Shown here in pieces: positions 63,919 through 64,000 of a stretch of DNA of 64,000 nt. The position numbers were made by a program, and so were the translations under genes. The first letter of the stretch is position 1; each line of letters begins with the position of its first letter. This DNA comes from Terrabacter aerolatus (lineage in GTDB: Bacteria; Actinomycetota; Actinomycetes; Actinomycetales; Dermatophilaceae). The stretch is from positions 1 through 64,000 of the forward strand of contig NZ_BJYX01000002.1 in assembly GCF_007991735.1 (NCBI RefSeq), read 5' to 3'. The notes beneath the pieces were generated by a model that did not search any database, was not told where the DNA came from, and saw only the letters and a program-made list of their open reading frames with translations.

Positions 63919-64000
63919 GTGAGCATCGTGGCCGCCGCCCCGACGGACTACACCGCCCCCGGTGTCGAGGAGTTCTGGCAGCCCCTCATCGGTGACGGCG
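63919..64000 (+). CDS. atpB: F0F1 ATP synthase subunit a, 5' part (runs off the window)
   Basis: GTG 63919 has AAGGAG 7 nt upstream. It opens a frame starting (V)SIVAAAPTDYTAPGVEEFWQ that continues past the window end. This N-terminus and the position after wecA-like and two AtpI-type genes fit subunit a, the first core gene of the atp operon. Only 27 codons are visible, so the call rests mainly on gene order. Confidence 0.8.
   Translation, partial: MSIVAAAPTDYTAPGVEEFWQPLIGDG

Overview
This is about 64 kb of ordinary bacterial chromosome with very high GC and dense coding. GTG starts and 1-4 base gene overlaps (ATGA, GTGA, TGATG) are common. Gene content is actinobacterial: WhiB1, PdtaS, BldC-like regulator, Kgd, a Rho with an Arg/Gln/Asn-rich insert, a DUF6104-type small protein, and the comF-hpf-secA and lysA-hom-thrC-thrB-rho orders. 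The combination fits the Intrasporangiaceae/Dermatophilaceae (Micrococcales), but the sequence alone does not fix the genus. I see no prophage, insertion sequence, CRISPR array or rRNA. There is one tRNA, tRNA-Arg(CCG).

Layout. 1-6.9 kb: comF, hpf, a LuxR-type response regulator, a YcaQ/AlkX-like DNA glycosylase and secA. 6.9-9.2 kb: Rv3235-like and LysM proteins and an unknown gene. 9.2-12 kb: a BldC-like regulator with a SAF protein and a CpaE/MinD-like ATPase. 12-20 kb: a membrane protein with a cupredoxin-like lipoprotein, a WS/DGAT acyltransferase, a Nudix hydrolase, an SGNH hydrolase, a DUF4870-like protein, pruA and a DUF2505 protein. 20-26 kb: two small helical proteins opposite the giant NAD-glutamate dehydrogenase. 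26-30 kb: pdtaS, whiB1, small membrane and SGNH proteins. 30-36 kb: kgd and an ABC-2 exporter. 36-40.6 kb: two CNNM/CorC proteins, an ASCH-like protein, a methyltransferase and tRNA-Arg. 40.7-48.8 kb: aspartate-family amino-acid genes led by an ArgS fragment, then rho. 48.9-54 kb: a four-gene operon of CheY-like regulator, HEAT-repeat membrane protein, family 2 glycosyltransferase and histidine kinase. 55-64 kb: rpmE, prfA, prmC, a TetR/reductase pair with two perfect operators, tsaC-like, glyA, wecA-like, and the start of the ATP synthase operon.

How genes work together. PruA, NAD-GDH, Kgd and GlyA link proline/glutamate breakdown, the TCA cycle and one-carbon metabolism. lysA-hom-thrC-thrB make lysine and threonine. 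rpmE-prfA-prmC and tsaC serve translation. The 48.9-54 kb operon looks like a sensor-controlled machine for making an extracellular or membrane polysaccharide, and is the best candidate here for an uncharacterised system.

The most unusual signal is not a gene. The heptamer TATGCCG, nearly always GTATGCCG, occurs 29 times across both strands, about once per 2.2 kb. Inside genes it sits in different reading frames and forces codons that are otherwise rare here (TAT, GCA, ATA). That suggests selection on the DNA word itself.
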